Shown: piece after piece, positions 41,025 to 50,391 of the stretch
Layout: each line of letters begins with the position of its first letter
Position numbering within the stretch: the first letter of the stretch is position 1
NCBI RefSeq assembly: GCF_010119935.1
Contig: NZ_CP048209.1
Coordinates: forward strand, 1,545,501 to 1,609,500
Direction: 5' to 3'
DNA: 64,000 nucleotides
Origin: Paenibacillus lycopersici
Lineage (GTDB): Bacteria > Bacillota > Bacilli > Paenibacillales > Paenibacillaceae
Position numbers and translations under genes: made by a program
The notes under the pieces: model-generated
Seen by the model: the letters and a program-made list of their open reading frames with translations, nothing else
What the model was told of the DNA's origin: nothing
Database searches by the model: none

Positions 41025-41921
41025 ATGCAACGTTCGGCAAGCGACCGCGCGGGTCAATTCATCATCATCGCGCTTCTCTTATTGTTGTGCTTCTCGGTCA
41101 TCTATCCGTTCCTGTACATGCTGGCCGTCTCCCTGAACGTGGGGAGCGACGCGGCCAAGGGCGGCGTCTACCTATGGCCGCGCCAGTTCACGCTCGATAA
41201 CTTCCGGATCGTGCTCGGCAACCGGATCATCCGGCACGCTTACTGGATTACGATTGCCCGGACGATTGCGGGTACGGTCGTCGGCCTGCTCGTCACGCTG
41301 CTGGCGGCGTTCGGACTATCGTACCGGAGCCTGCCGCTGCGCGGCACGCTGCTCGGCTACGTGCTCGTGACGATGCTGTTCAGCGGCGGCCTCATTCCCT
41401 TCTACATTCAGCTGCACGATCTGTCGCTGCTGAACTCGTTCTGGGTCTACATCGTCCCGAGCGCGTTCTCGGCCTGGAACATGTTCGTCATGCTGAAGTT
41501 CATTCAGGGCATTCCGGAAGCGCTCATCGAATCGGCCGAAATGGACGGCGCGCATCCGTTCCGCGTGCTCTGGTCGATCATCCTGCCGCTGTCGAAGCCG
41601 ATGCTGGCGGCGCTCGGCCTGTTCACCGGCGTCATGCACTGGAACGACTGGTTCGCCGGCGCGTTCTTCGTCTCGAAGCAAAACCTGATTCCGGTGCAGA
41701 CGTTCCTGCAGCAGCTGCTGTCCGCGCAGGACATCTCGGCGGTGCTCGGCTCCAATAATAACGTGGAAGCGATTGCGAGGGGCACGAGCCTCTCGAACGT
41801 AACGCTCATGTCTGTCAAGATGGCGACGGTCATGGTTAGCGCGATCCCGATCCTGTGCGTCTATCCGTTCTTGCAGCGGTTCTTCGTCAAGGGCGTGCTC
41901 ATCGGCTCCGTCAAAGGCTAA
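41025..41921 (+). CDS. carbohydrate ABC permease, YtcP/LplC type
   Basis: The 298-residue partner permease has YPFLYMLAVSLNVGSDAAKG near residue 25, characteristic of the YtcP/LplC group. The EAA loop is ALIESAEMDGAHPFRVLWSI followed by ILPLSKP. It ends RFFVKGVLIGSVKG, the common terminal signature of this group. GGGGAGGGG-like sequence lies just upstream of the ATG. Confidence 0.93.
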   Translation: MQRSASDRAGQFIIIALLLLLCFSVIYPFLYMLAVSLNVGSDAAKGGVYLWPRQFTLDNFRIVLGNRIIRHAYWITIARTIAGTVVGLLVTLLAAFGLSYRSLPLRGTLLGYVLVTMLFSGGLIPFYIQLHDLSLLNSFWVYIVPSAFSAWNMFVMLKFIQGIPEALIESAEMDGAHPFRVLWSIILPLSKPMLAALGLFTGVMHWNDWFAGAFFVSKQNLIPVQTFLQQLLSAQDISAVLGSNNNVEAIARGTSLSNVTLMSVKMATVMVSAIPILCVYPFLQRFFVKGVLIGSVKG

Positions 41922-42013
41922 GATTGCCAGGGGCGTGGCGTCAAGGGGCGTTTTCTCAACGGGTGTACGGAAACACCATATATAATGGAGAGACAGAAAG
42001 GGGAAAGCAACGC

Positions 42014-43738
42014 ATGACAATGCTTACGGCAAGGAAAAGCATGGCGGCGCTCGTGCTCGGTCTGACGGCCTGCTCGAGCGGAAACGGCGGCGGGATTTCC
42101 GGCGGCAGCGCCGCGGATAACGCCGCGGCCGGCCAGAACGGAACGAAGACGAATTCGTCCGCGGGAGACGCGGCGGACGCGGGCGATTCCGCCGGGCCCA
42201 AGACATTCAAGCTATGGCTCGGCTGGACCGCGACGATCAACAACGACAGCATGGTGCAGAAATACTGGCGGGAGCACGATCCGGGCATCGACGTCCAATT
42301 GGAGTCGACCCAGGGCGACGCCATGACGGCGCTCAACCTGAAGCTGAACACCGGCGGCTTCGACGACGCGGCCCTGTTCGGCCGCAGCGATATCGTGAAC
42401 TCGTCGATGATCCGCTCGGGCGACATTCTGCCGATGGAGAAGTATTTCGACATGCCGGATAAATACCCGGGGCTCGCGTCCATTCCGAAGCAGTATCTGG
42501 ACGCGATGAAGGATAAGGACGGCCATATCTGGTCGATTCCGACCTGGTTCGACCAGAATCCGTCCGACCCTTGGCCGGGCTGGGCATCGCTTGGCTGGTT
42601 CGTGCGGACGGACGTGCTCGAGAATACGGGCATGACGAAGGACGACCTGAAGACGATCGACGGCATCGAGAAGTTCCTGCGCGCGGCAGCGAAGCAGAAG
42701 GACGCGTCGGGCAAAGCGCTTATTCCGCTCAGCTTCCTGTCGGACGCGAACGACGAGAATGTCATCTTGAGCACGTTCGGCGTGTCGACCGCGACCGCCG
42801 GCGGCGTCATTCCGGTGGAGAAGAAGGACGACGGCAGCTACGAATTCATCTATGACAATCCGCAGTACAAAGCCGCCTACCAATGGATGAACAAGATGTA
42901 CCGCGATGGACTCATCGATCCCGAGGCGATCACGGACAAATCGGAGCGCTACAAGGAGAAGACGAAGTCCGGCCGCATCGCGATGAACGCCGGCGGATTC
43001 TTCAACATGGACGCGCATATCTGGGAAATTCTCGACGGTCCGACGGAACCGGCGTGGTATATCGATACGATTCCGTATCCGCAGGCGCCGGGCGTCAGCA
43101 AGATCGGCGCCAACCAAATCGTTAACCCGTATCCGGGCAACGACCTGTACATCAGCAAGAATACGAAGGACTTGGACGCGATTCTGAAATTCGTGGACTA
43201 CATGCTGACGCCGAAGCCGGAGCAGCAGCAGATCGCGAACGAGGGACCTCCGGGCGTGTTCTGGGATTGGGTGGACAAACCGCTCGGCCTGTGGAAATTC
43301 ATCGATTCCAATTACCAGCAGCTTCACGATTCCGGGGATGCGGCGAAAATCGCGAGCACGAATCCGGCGTTGTACGGCCTCTCGTCCTACAGCAACGAGT
43401 GGTACCCGTGGTGGAACTATGCGTTGACCGAGCCGAAAGGCCGGCAGAAGACGATCGACTTCACGCAGGCGATCGGCAAGATGGGCGGCATCCGCGTCGC
43501 GCAGCCGTACGATATGGTGAAAGCGAAGCCGGGCGGGCAGTGGGAGAAATACTTGCCGGAGCTCGAGAACGTCCGCAAGGAATTCAAGGCGAAGCTCATC
43601 ATGGCCAAGGACGACAAAGGATTCGAAGCGGCGTGGAACGACTTCCAGTCCGCGCTTGAGAAGCGCGCCCACTGGAGCGATCTCAAGACGGAGTGGAACG
43701 CGACGCTGCAGGAGCAGACGGCTGCGGCTAACGGGTAA
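42014..43738 (+). CDS. extracellular solute-binding lipoprotein of the LplB/C importer
   Basis: The protein has 574 residues. The signal sequence MTMLTARKSMAALVLGLTAC is short and ends in lipobox LTAC (Cys20). A Ser/Gly/Ala/Asn-rich linker follows to about residue 62. The binding domain starts FKLWLGWTATINNDSMVQKY and includes WSIPTWFDQNPSDPWPGWAS and PEQQQIANEGPPGVFWDWVD, typical of the large LplA/YtcQ-type binding proteins. ATG 42014 follows AAAGGGG. The hydrophobic core is only about ten residues, shorter than usual, so the start could have lost sequence. Confidence 0.9.
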   Translation: MTMLTARKSMAALVLGLTACSSGNGGGISGGSAADNAAAGQNGTKTNSSAGDAADAGDSAGPKTFKLWLGWTATINNDSMVQKYWREHDPGIDVQLESTQGDAMTALNLKLNTGGFDDAALFGRSDIVNSSMIRSGDILPMEKYFDMPDKYPGLASIPKQYLDAMKDKDGHIWSIPTWFDQNPSDPWPGWASLGWFVRTDVLENTGMTKDDLKTIDGIEKFLRAAAKQKDASGKALIPLSFLSDANDENVILSTFGVSTATAGGVIPVEKKDDGSYEFIYDNPQYKAAYQWMNKMYRDGLIDPEAITDKSERYKEKTKSGRIAMNAGGFFNMDAHIWEILDGPTEPAWYIDTIPYPQAPGVSKIGANQIVNPYPGNDLYISKNTKDLDAILKFVDYMLTPKPEQQQIANEGPPGVFWDWVDKPLGLWKFIDSNYQQLHDSGDAAKIASTNPALYGLSSYSNEWYPWWNYALTEPKGRQKTIDFTQAIGKMGGIRVAQPYDMVKAKPGGQWEKYLPELENVRKEFKAKLIMAKDDKGFEAAWNDFQSALEKRAHWSDLKTEWNATLQEQTAAANG

Positions 43739-43782
43739 GCGCGAGCCAGGCGTGCGGCTGTCTGTACGAGAAGAAGCGGGCG

Positions 43783-44090
43783 GTCACTGCGGCAAGTTGG
43801 CCGTGATTGTGCAAGCGGACAGTGCTTGGAGCAAACATGTAGCATCTGCGAGAAGCGGGTGGTCATTGCGCAAGCGGACTTGGAGCAAACGTGCAGCATC
43901 AGCGAGAAGCGGGCCGACGTAGCGGCAAGTGGCCGTGATTGCGCAAGCGGGCAGCTTGGGGCAAACGTGCAGCTTCAGCGGGAACGGGCGGTCACTGGGC
44001 AAGTTGGCCGTGATTGCACAAGCGGGCAGTGCTTGGAGCAAACGTGGAGCATCTGCGGGAAGCGGGCGGTCACTGGGCAAGCCGGCCTTA
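43783..44090. repeat. tandem repeat of about 76 bp, four units
   Basis: CTTGGAGCAAAC-type cores recur at 43825, 43879, 43955 and 44032. Each is followed by GCAGCATC and preceded by TGGCCGTGATTGCGCAAGCG. Steps are 54, 76 and 77 bp, and the first unit lost about 22 bp. It fills the gap after the binding-protein gene. Confidence 0.8.
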
Positions 44091-44155
44091 CGGCAAGCGT
44101 GCCCATGGCCGGCTGCCGGGCAGGCCAGCCATATCGCGAAGCATTTCAGATGCAT

Positions 44156-44189
44156 CTGAGGGAAGCCGTCTTATGACGGCTTCCCTCAG
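44156..44189. terminator. perfect 15-bp hairpin, likely terminator
   Basis: CTGAGGGAAGCCGTC (44156-44170) pairs with GACGGCTTCCCTCAG (44175-44189) around TTAT. No T-run follows. A related hairpin with the same GGGAAGCCGTC arm lies at 44630-44655. Confidence 0.55.
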
Positions 44190-44385
44190 AGTGTAGAGAA
44201 ATCGATGCGATATACTGCCAGTCTTGGCCGGTTCCGGGCGCGCTTCGCTTCGCATGCGCATGGCTCCCAGCGCGCGTTGTACGACGCTGCTTGATGCGAA
44301 CCGCCCAAGGCCAGTGCGTCGGCATCGCGTTGAACCACCCTGTCTATGATCGCCTGACCATGATGATGACGCCCGATGCCGGGAA

Positions 44386-44562
44386 CGGGCAGGAGATCCG
44401 TTATGGAGTGATTTTCATGCGTTTTCGTACGCTTGCGGACCGTAGAGCCGTTATTTCGCCCGTAAGATGAGTTTTCGGTGCTTCCGGGATGCAATAGCGG
44501 CTCCTGTGTCCGATCGCCAACCATAATCTCCAAAATGGACTAAATAACGGATCGTCGGTCCA
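44386..44562. repeat. dispersed palindromic repeat, locus C (four half-sites)
   Basis: Inverted half-sites start at 44386 and 44436 and direct ones at 44492 and 44542. Offsets are 50, 56 and 50 bp, matching locus A. The left half and the reversed right half share GATCCGTTAT, AGT, ATTTT, CGGAC and GAGCCG in order. The whole unit is therefore an imperfect palindrome of about 177 bp. Confidence 0.75.
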
Positions 44563-44629
44563 TTGCACAGGGGAGCTCCTTGCCGGCCAATGCGGCGAAG
44601 GTGCTCTGTGCACGCTTTCGGGCAGGCAT

Positions 44630-44655
44630 GGGGAGCCGTCTAACGACGGCTTCCC
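44630..44655. repeat. hairpin related to 44156-44189
   Basis: GGGGAGCCGTC (44630-44640), loop TAAC, then GACGGCTTCCC (44645-44655) pairs with one G-T. The arm sequence nearly repeats the hairpin 470 bp upstream, so the pair brackets locus C. Confidence 0.6.
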
Positions 44656-44758
44656 TTTCGGCGTGATTCGGCGGGCGTTCCGGACGAATAAGGGACCGGC
44701 TTCCAATTACCGCGTTCCAACCGTGTGTTATACTCCGCTTAAGGAAGGGGAGGGAGCC

Positions 44759-46927
44759 TTGCGACTGCGTTTAAGACTCGACAAATGGATTCTGGGCTTC
44801 ACCCGGAGCTTGAGCCTCCGCGGCAAGATCGTGGTGCTGTACGTGCTCATCTTGCTGCTGCCGACGCTCGTGCTGAGCAGCGGCGCCGTTTATTTGGTCA
44901 TCCGCAGCTTTCATCACAGCTATATGAACACGGCGGAGGAAGCGGTGCAGCAGACGGCGCAGATCGTAGATTTCAGCAAGAAAAGCTACGATCTGCTGGC
45001 CGTCCGGACGGCGACCGACGGCGAACTTATCGCCCGGCTCGGGCGGGAATACGCGGACATGGCCGAGAACGTGGACACGGTCAATTACGTGGACCGGACG
45101 TTTCTCATCACGAGCAAATATTTGCCGGGCATTGCGGATTTTCGCATTTATCATACGAACGAGACGCTGGTCGAGGACGGACAGCTGCTGTGGCGCCCGG
45201 AAGCGGGGCGGCGGCTTGCCGGCATGGACGAGCGGGCATGGTACGAAGCGGCGGCGAAGTCGCCGAATCCGCTGTTCTGGAGCGACGTTCCGGGCAAGGC
45301 CAACCAGAGCGTGATCACGCGCAAGATCATCGACAATTCCGGCGAGTTGCTCGGCATGGTCTATATTCTGTTGAACTACGATGCCGTCTTCGGCGAGCTG
45401 CTCGATCATCCGTTCAACGACGGCAGCTTATACATCGTCGACGACAACCGGCGCGTCCTCGCCGCGACCAATCGCGCGGATATCGGCAAGCGCTTGCAAT
45501 TGCAACGCTGGCCGCAAGACGATGCGCCCGGGAGCGATGCGACGCCGGTCACCGCCGGGCCATCCGGGATGTCCGTGACAGCCGGTACCAACGGGACCGC
45601 TGAGATGTCCCGGAGCGCCGATGCGCCGGTCACCGCCGGGCAATCCGAGATATCGGGAACATCCGGCACCGCCGGGACATCCGATGTGTCCGGGAGCGAC
45701 GTGACGACCGGCGCCACCGGAACATCCGGCACCGCCGGGACATCCGATGTGTCCGGGAGCAACGTGACGACCGGCGCCACCGGAACATCCGGCACAACCG
45801 GGACATCCGATGTGTCCGGAAGCAACGTGACGCCGGGCGCCACGGGAACATCCGGAACATCCGTGACACCCGACATGTCCGCGGCGCCCGGCGTCACCGG
45901 GACATCCGGCGCACTGGACTTGTCGGGCACGAAGGACATGCTGATGACGCAGCCGCTGTCCTCGCATTGGACGCTCGTGGCGCTCATGCGCACGAAGCAT
46001 CTCGATAACCAGAACCGGATGATCCTCGTTCTGATCGTCGGCATCATTACGCTCTTCCTGCTGCTGTCGATGTCGCTGATGACGACGATCGTCCGCAACA
46101 TCGTCCGGCGGATCCGCAAGCTGGGCACGCGCATGAGCGATCTATCGCGCGGGGAGTTCGAAGCGACGGTCCGCTACAGCGAGAACGACGAGCTCGGCGA
46201 GCTCGAGAACCGCTTCAATTCCATGTCCGAGCGGCTCGGCAAGCTGGTCGACGACATCACGAAGTCGAGCCTCGCGGAGAAGGAGCAAGCGTTCAAGGCG
46301 CTGCAGGCGCAGATCAATCCGCACTTCATCTACAACTCGCTCGGCCTGCTGCGCTGGCGGGCGATGGATGCGGACGATCAGGAGCAGATACAGATCATCG
46401 ACGCGCTGACCACCTTCTATCGCATTACGCTGAACAACCGCATCAGCGTCATCCGCATCCGCGACGAGCTCGAGCATGTCCGAGCTTACCTGGACATCTG
46501 CCAGTTCCGGTATCCGGACAAGGTGCGGGTGGAATGGGAAGTCGACGAGGAGGCGCTGGCATGCTATACGATCAAGACCGTCCTGCAGCCGATCGTGGAG
46601 AATTGCTACCTGCACGGCGCGATTACGCGAAGGCCGGACGCGGTCATTCGCATTGCGGTCGCAATGGAAGGGAATCGCATCCGGATGTCCGTATTCGACA
46701 ACGGCCAAGGCATTCCGGCCGCCGTGCTTCGGGAGATCGGGAGAGGATCGCATGCCGGCAAGGGCAAGGGCAACGGTTTCGGCACGACCAATATCAAAGA
46801 GCGGCTCGCGCTGTATTTCGGCAGCGATGCGGCGCTGACGATCGAGAGCGAGGCGGGCGCGTGGACGAACGTGGCCGTGTCATTCCCGGCGAGCGCCGAC
46901 GAGCCGGCGATCAGGAGGGAAGCATAG
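44759..46927 (+). CDS. YesM-type sensor histidine kinase with repeat-expanded sensor domain
   Basis: The protein has 722 residues. TM1 is IVVLYVLILLLPTLVLSSGA and TM2 is MILVLIVGIITLFLLLSMSL. The extracellular dCache-like domain between them carries an insertion of about 130 residues rich in Gly/Thr/Ser/Val. HAMP, then His522 in LQAQINPHFIYNSLGLLRWR, and an ATPase with VVEN-like PIVENCYLHGAI, FDNGQGI and GFGTTNIKERL follow. TTG 44759 was chosen because AAGGAAGGGGAGGG lies directly upstream. TATACT at 44729-44734 is a plausible -10. The response-regulator ATG follows the stop immediately. Confidence 0.9.
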   Translation: MRLRLRLDKWILGFTRSLSLRGKIVVLYVLILLLPTLVLSSGAVYLVIRSFHHSYMNTAEEAVQQTAQIVDFSKKSYDLLAVRTATDGELIARLGREYADMAENVDTVNYVDRTFLITSKYLPGIADFRIYHTNETLVEDGQLLWRPEAGRRLAGMDERAWYEAAAKSPNPLFWSDVPGKANQSVITRKIIDNSGELLGMVYILLNYDAVFGELLDHPFNDGSLYIVDDNRRVLAATNRADIGKRLQLQRWPQDDAPGSDATPVTAGPSGMSVTAGTNGTAEMSRSADAPVTAGQSEISGTSGTAGTSDVSGSDVTTGATGTSGTAGTSDVSGSNVTTGATGTSGTTGTSDVSGSNVTPGATGTSGTSVTPDMSAAPGVTGTSGALDLSGTKDMLMTQPLSSHWTLVALMRTKHLDNQNRMILVLIVGIITLFLLLSMSLMTTIVRNIVRRIRKLGTRMSDLSRGEFEATVRYSENDELGELENRFNSMSERLGKLVDDITKSSLAEKEQAFKALQAQINPHFIYNSLGLLRWRAMDADDQEQIQIIDALTTFYRITLNNRISVIRIRDELEHVRAYLDICQFRYPDKVRVEWEVDEEALACYTIKTVLQPIVENCYLHGAITRRPDAVIRIAVAMEGNRIRMSVFDNGQGIPAAVLREIGRGSHAGKGKGNGFGTTNIKERLALYFGSDAALTIESEAGAWTNVAVSFPASADEPAIRREA
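45653..45880 (+). repeat. 63-bp (21-residue) tandem repeat inside the kinase gene
   Basis: GGGACATCCGATGTGTCCGG recurs at 45674, 45737 and 45800, exactly 63 bp apart, with decayed copies on both sides. It encodes repeats like GTSDVSGSNVTTGATGTSGT and stays in frame. It lies in the extracellular part just before TM2. Confidence 0.9.
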
Positions 46928-48520
46928 ATGCTTAAAGTGCTCATCGTGGACGACGAGCCTTCCAATATTCAGGGCTTGGTCCGGCATGTCGATTGGCGCG
47001 GGCTCGGCTACGACAATCCGGCGACGATGGAGTCGGCCGAGGAGGCGCTGGAGGCGATGCGAGCTTCGGTCTTCGACGTGCTCATCTCCGATGTCTCCAT
47101 GCCCGGCATGAACGGCATCGAGCTGGTAGCGGAGGCGAAGAAGCTGCATCCCCCGCTGCAGGTGCTCATGATCAGCGGATACAACGAGTTCGAGTTCGTA
47201 CAGGACGCGATTCACGTCGGCGCGCAGGCGTACGTGCTCAAGCCGCTGAAGACGGACGAGGTCTCCGGCCGCCTCGCGGGCTTCCGGGAGACGCTCGAGA
47301 AGATGCGCAGCATCGTCGATCAGACGAGCGAGCTGAAGAAGAAGGTGTCCGAGAGCCTCAGGCTCGTGAAGGAACGGTTCGTGACCGATCTGATCGCGGA
47401 GGTTCCGCAGACGGACGACATGCTCGCGTCTTGGAACGGCCTTATGGCGCTGCCGGACGTCGCAAGCGGCTTCCGGCTCCTCGTGTTCGGCCTCGATCAT
47501 TATCTCTCGCCGGGCAAGGCCGCCAAGGATCGGGTATTGCTCGCGAGCGGCTTCAAGCAGACCGTCGAGATCGGCATGTCGGACGCCGAGCCGATGTTTC
47601 TGGCGCAGATCACGCCGGACGAGATCGCCGTTCTCCTGTTCGGGCAGACGCCGGCGGCGCTGGCGGCGATCGAGAAACAACTGCCGTTCGTGCAGCGCAT
47701 GCTGCTTGAGCAGCACGGCGCCACGGTGACGGTCGGCTGCAGCCGGGCCGGAAGCCGATGGGAGGACGTGCCGCTCCATTATAAGGAAATCAAGTTCATG
47801 ATGGCGAAGGCGCGGCTCGTCTCGGACGGGCAGATCGTCCGTCACGATTACGCGGACCGGAGCGAATTTCGCGATTTCCGTCTGCGGGAGGAGTTCATGC
47901 CCACGATCGTGAAGCTGATGGAAGCGGGCGATTCCGCGAAGGTCGGGGCCTACATGAACCGGATTTTCGACGTGCTGCTCGTCCAGGAGCCGGCCTCGTT
48001 CTCGTATGCGCAGGCCTTCGGCATGAGCTTCCTGAGCGAGCTGATCCGCAATCTGAAGCGGAAGGACGACGCGGACGGCGATATGAACATCATCATGTGG
48101 CGGCGAATGCTCGACTGCGGCAGCACGGGACAGATTATTCTGCTGCTGGTCGATTACGTGGACCGCTACATGGAGATCGAGAAGAAGGAACGCACGAACC
48201 AGCAGCACAACTTGATCCGGCGCGTAGCAAGTCATATCGAGGAGCGGCTGCAGGAGAATTGGACGGTGAAGCAGCTGGCGGAGACGTTCGGGCTGAACGC
48301 GAGCTACCTCAGCGTCCTGTTCAAGCGCGAGATGGGGAAGACGATTTCGGAATTCGTGCAGGACACCCGCATCGAGCATGCGCGCGAGCTGCTGAAGGAT
48401 CCGAGCATCAAGGTGTACGAGGTGGCGGACCGCGTCGGCATCCAGACATCCGCGTATTTCACGTATTTGTTCAAGAAGCTCGTCGGCTGCACGCCGCAGG
48501 AATACCGGGACTATCATTGA
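46928..48520 (+). CDS. YesN-type response regulator with AraC output domain
   Basis: The 530-residue regulator has a receiver with DDE at 8-10, phospho-Asp55 in VLISDVSMPGMNG and Lys in AYVLKPLK. A long helical linker follows, and a C-terminal AraC domain (WTVKQLAETFGLNASYLSVL and KVYEVADRVGIQTSAYFTYL) ends CTPQEYRDYH. It starts on the base after the kinase stop. Together with that kinase it probably controls the upstream LplB/C-type importer. Confidence 0.93.
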   Translation: MLKVLIVDDEPSNIQGLVRHVDWRGLGYDNPATMESAEEALEAMRASVFDVLISDVSMPGMNGIELVAEAKKLHPPLQVLMISGYNEFEFVQDAIHVGAQAYVLKPLKTDEVSGRLAGFRETLEKMRSIVDQTSELKKKVSESLRLVKERFVTDLIAEVPQTDDMLASWNGLMALPDVASGFRLLVFGLDHYLSPGKAAKDRVLLASGFKQTVEIGMSDAEPMFLAQITPDEIAVLLFGQTPAALAAIEKQLPFVQRMLLEQHGATVTVGCSRAGSRWEDVPLHYKEIKFMMAKARLVSDGQIVRHDYADRSEFRDFRLREEFMPTIVKLMEAGDSAKVGAYMNRIFDVLLVQEPASFSYAQAFGMSFLSELIRNLKRKDDADGDMNIIMWRRMLDCGSTGQIILLLVDYVDRYMEIEKKERTNQQHNLIRRVASHIEERLQENWTVKQLAETFGLNASYLSVLFKREMGKTISEFVQDTRIEHARELLKDPSIKVYEVADRVGIQTSAYFTYLFKKLVGCTPQEYRDYH

Positions 48521-48621
48521 TTCGTCGGCGCCGGAGAACAGGATTCGGACGCTTAACGCAAAAATTATGGATTGTCCATATTTTTACCTGTAATGGAATA
48601 GGAATTCACGGCATTTGAAGG

Positions 48622-48627
48622 TATAAT
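48622..48627 (+). promoter_or_regulatory. -10 element of the ppaC promoter
   Basis: TATAAT preceded by AGG lies 77 bp upstream of the ppaC start. A convincing -35 was not found. Confidence 0.4.
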
Positions 48628-48703
48628 AGCGTTTAGGGATTTCGAGGGCGGAGGGCTTAACGTCGCCGGCACCCAAAAATTTATCGGTGTAAGGAGCATA
48701 CTC

Positions 48704-49633
48704 ATGGCAAAAACATTGATTTTTGGACACAAAAACCCGGATACGGACACGATCTGTTCGGCGATTGCTTACGCGGATCTGAAGACGAAGCTCGGCCAGG
48801 AGGTCGAAGCGGTTCGCCTCGGCGAAGTGAACGGCGAAACGCAATTCGCGCTCGATACGTTCAAAGCGGCGGCTCCCCGCCTCGTCGAGACGGTGTCGAA
48901 CGAGACCGGCACGGTCATTCTGGTCGATCATAACGAGCGCCAGCAAAGCGCCAGCGATATCGATAAAGTACGCGTGCTTGAAGTTATCGACCACCACCGG
49001 ATCGCGAACTTCGAGACGGCTCACCCGCTGTACTACCGCTGCGAGCCGGTTGGCTGCACGGCGACGATCCTGAACAAAATGTACAAAGAGAACGGCATCG
49101 CGATCGAAAGCGGCATTGCGGGCCTGATGCTTTCCGCGATCGTCTCCGATTCCCTGTTGTTCAAATCGCCGACTTGCACGCCTGAAGACGTTGCGGCCGC
49201 TCGCGAGCTTGCGGCAATCGCGGGCGTGGACGCGGACACGTACGGTCTGGACATGCTGAAAGCCGGCGCCGACCTGAGCCAGAAAACGATCGCGCAGCTG
49301 ATCTCCCTGGATTCCAAGGAGTTCTCGATGGGCAGCAGCAAAGTCGAAATCGCGCAAGTGAACGCGGTTGACGTGAACGACGTGCTGAACCGCCAAGCGG
49401 AAGTGGAAGCGGCTTTGAACGCGATCATCGCGGACAAAGGCCTCGACCTGTTCGTATTCGTCGTGACGGACATCCTGAACAACGATTCCGTCGCGCTCGC
49501 GCTCGGCAGCAAGGCTGGCGCAGTGGAGCAAGCGTACAACGTGAAGCTCGACGACAACAAAGCGGTGCTGAAAGGCGTCGTTTCCCGCAAATCGCAAATC
49601 GTTCCGGTTCTGACGGAAACGCTGGGCAAGTAA
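48704..49633 (+). CDS. ppaC: manganese-dependent inorganic pyrophosphatase (DHH family)
   Basis: The 309-residue enzyme is nearly collinear with B. subtilis Ppa[21 protein letters not shown] holds the His and two Asp metal ligands. [11 protein letters not shown] and [20 protein letters not shown] carry the remaining metal ligands with the DHH motif. [18 protein letters not shown] follows, and [12 protein letters not shown] near the C terminus binds substrate. It hydrolyses pyrophosphate in the cytoplasm and drives biosynthesis. AAGGAG lies about 10 bp before the ATG. It is a single gene, closed by a hairpin. Confidence 0.97.
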   Translation: MAKTLIFGHKNPDTDTICSAIAYADLKTKLGQEVEAVRLGEVNGETQFALDTFKAAAPRLVETVSNETGTVILVDHNERQQSASDIDKVRVLEVIDHHRIANFETAHPLYYRCEPVGCTATILNKMYKENGIAIESGIAGLMLSAIVSDSLLFKSPTCTPEDVAAARELAAIAGVDADTYGLDMLKAGADLSQKTIAQLISLDSKEFSMGSSKVEIAQVNAVDVNDVLNRQAEVEAALNAIIADKGLDLFVFVVTDILNNDSVALALGSKAGAVEQAYNVKLDDNKAVLKGVVSRKSQIVPVLTETLGK

Positions 49634-49652
49634 GCGGACAAGCTAGGCAACG

Positions 49653-49691
49653 ACAACACCCCGTGCGGCGATTAGCTGCGCGGGGTGTTGT
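49653..49691 (+). terminator. terminator between ppaC and thpR
   Basis: ACAACACCCCG (49653-49663) pairs with CGGGGTGTTGT (49681-49691), extended by inner G-C pairs. The tail is GGCATTG without a T-run. It sits between a plus-strand and a minus-strand gene and may work both ways. Confidence 0.55.
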
Positions 49692-49764
49692 GGCATTGCC
49701 TCGTATGCTCGCGTGAAGGCGGACGGGCGGATACGCTGCCGGGCCGTCATGCGGCGCAGGCGCT

Positions 49765-50391
49765 TTAGCCCAGAGCAAAGCGGGCCGCGGCTTCGTACAT
49801 CGGCCGCCGGTGCATATGGGTGCGATACAGGACGATCTCGTCCGCCCGCCATGCGGGCTGCGGATCGCTGCCGGCGCTGTCCCCGTCTCCAAGCAGCTCC
49901 GGCAGGCTGAACGACGCGCTTCCCGCATAGCTGCGGGCAATCGTCAGATGCGGGCTGTAGGGACGCGCCTCGGCTTGAAACCCGAGCGGCGCCGTCGCTT
50001 CTACGACGGCGCGCTGCAGGAGGCGCAGCGATTCCGGCTCGCCGCCGATACCCGCCCAGAGCACGCGGGGCTGCTCGGATCTGCCGAAGACGCCCGCGCC
50101 CTCGAGCGTCAGGCGAAACGGCTGGATTCTGCCGGCCGAGGCCGCGAGAGCCGACTTCAATGCTTCGATTCGTTCCGGCTCCGTATCCCCCAGAAACTGC
50201 AGCGTTACATGCAGGTCCGCCGTTTCCGTCCATTTGCGGAAGGGCTGCGCTGCCCGAAGCTTACGCGACCATTCGCCGATCGCGAGCTTGAGCTCGTCCG
50301 GGAGCGGCACCGCTACGAACAGGCGATGCTTGTCCTTCTTCGATTCGTTCACAGAGGGGTTGTCCACCGTCTCGTACTCCTTGCTGTTCAT
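49765..50391 (-). CDS. thpR: RNA 2',3'-cyclic phosphodiesterase (2H family)
   Basis: The 208-residue protein has both HxT motifs of the 2H phosphoesterases: LHVTLQFLGDTE near residue 55 and YSPHLTIARSYAG near residue 145. The start of the domain, HRLFVAVPLPDELKLAIGEW, matches ThpR/LigT proteins. These open 2',3'-cyclic phosphates at RNA ends. AAGGATCGCC precedes the ATG. Its 5' end is divergent from the molybdoenzyme gene with about 150 bp between. Confidence 0.9.
   Translation of the reverse strand: MNSKEYETVDNPSVNESKKDKHRLFVAVPLPDELKLAIGEWSRKLRAAQPFRKWTETADLHVTLQFLGDTEPERIEALKSALAASAGRIQPFRLTLEGAGVFGRSEQPRVLWAGIGGEPESLRLLQRAVVEATAPLGFQAEARPYSPHLTIARSYAGSASFSLPELLGDGDSAGSDPQPAWRADEIVLYRTHMHRRPMYEAAARFALG

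Noticed and set aside
44186..44533. 115-residue minus-strand open frame
   Set aside because: It spans palindrome locus C, lacks a ribosome site and resembles no family known to me.
46880..48517. 545-residue minus-strand open frame opposite the second YesN-type gene
   Set aside because: It is an antisense shadow of a strong response-regulator gene, with Arg/His/Asp-rich composition and no motif. The same applies to the long antisense frames at 725-1714, 12250-13524, 19744-21636 and 22398-24704.
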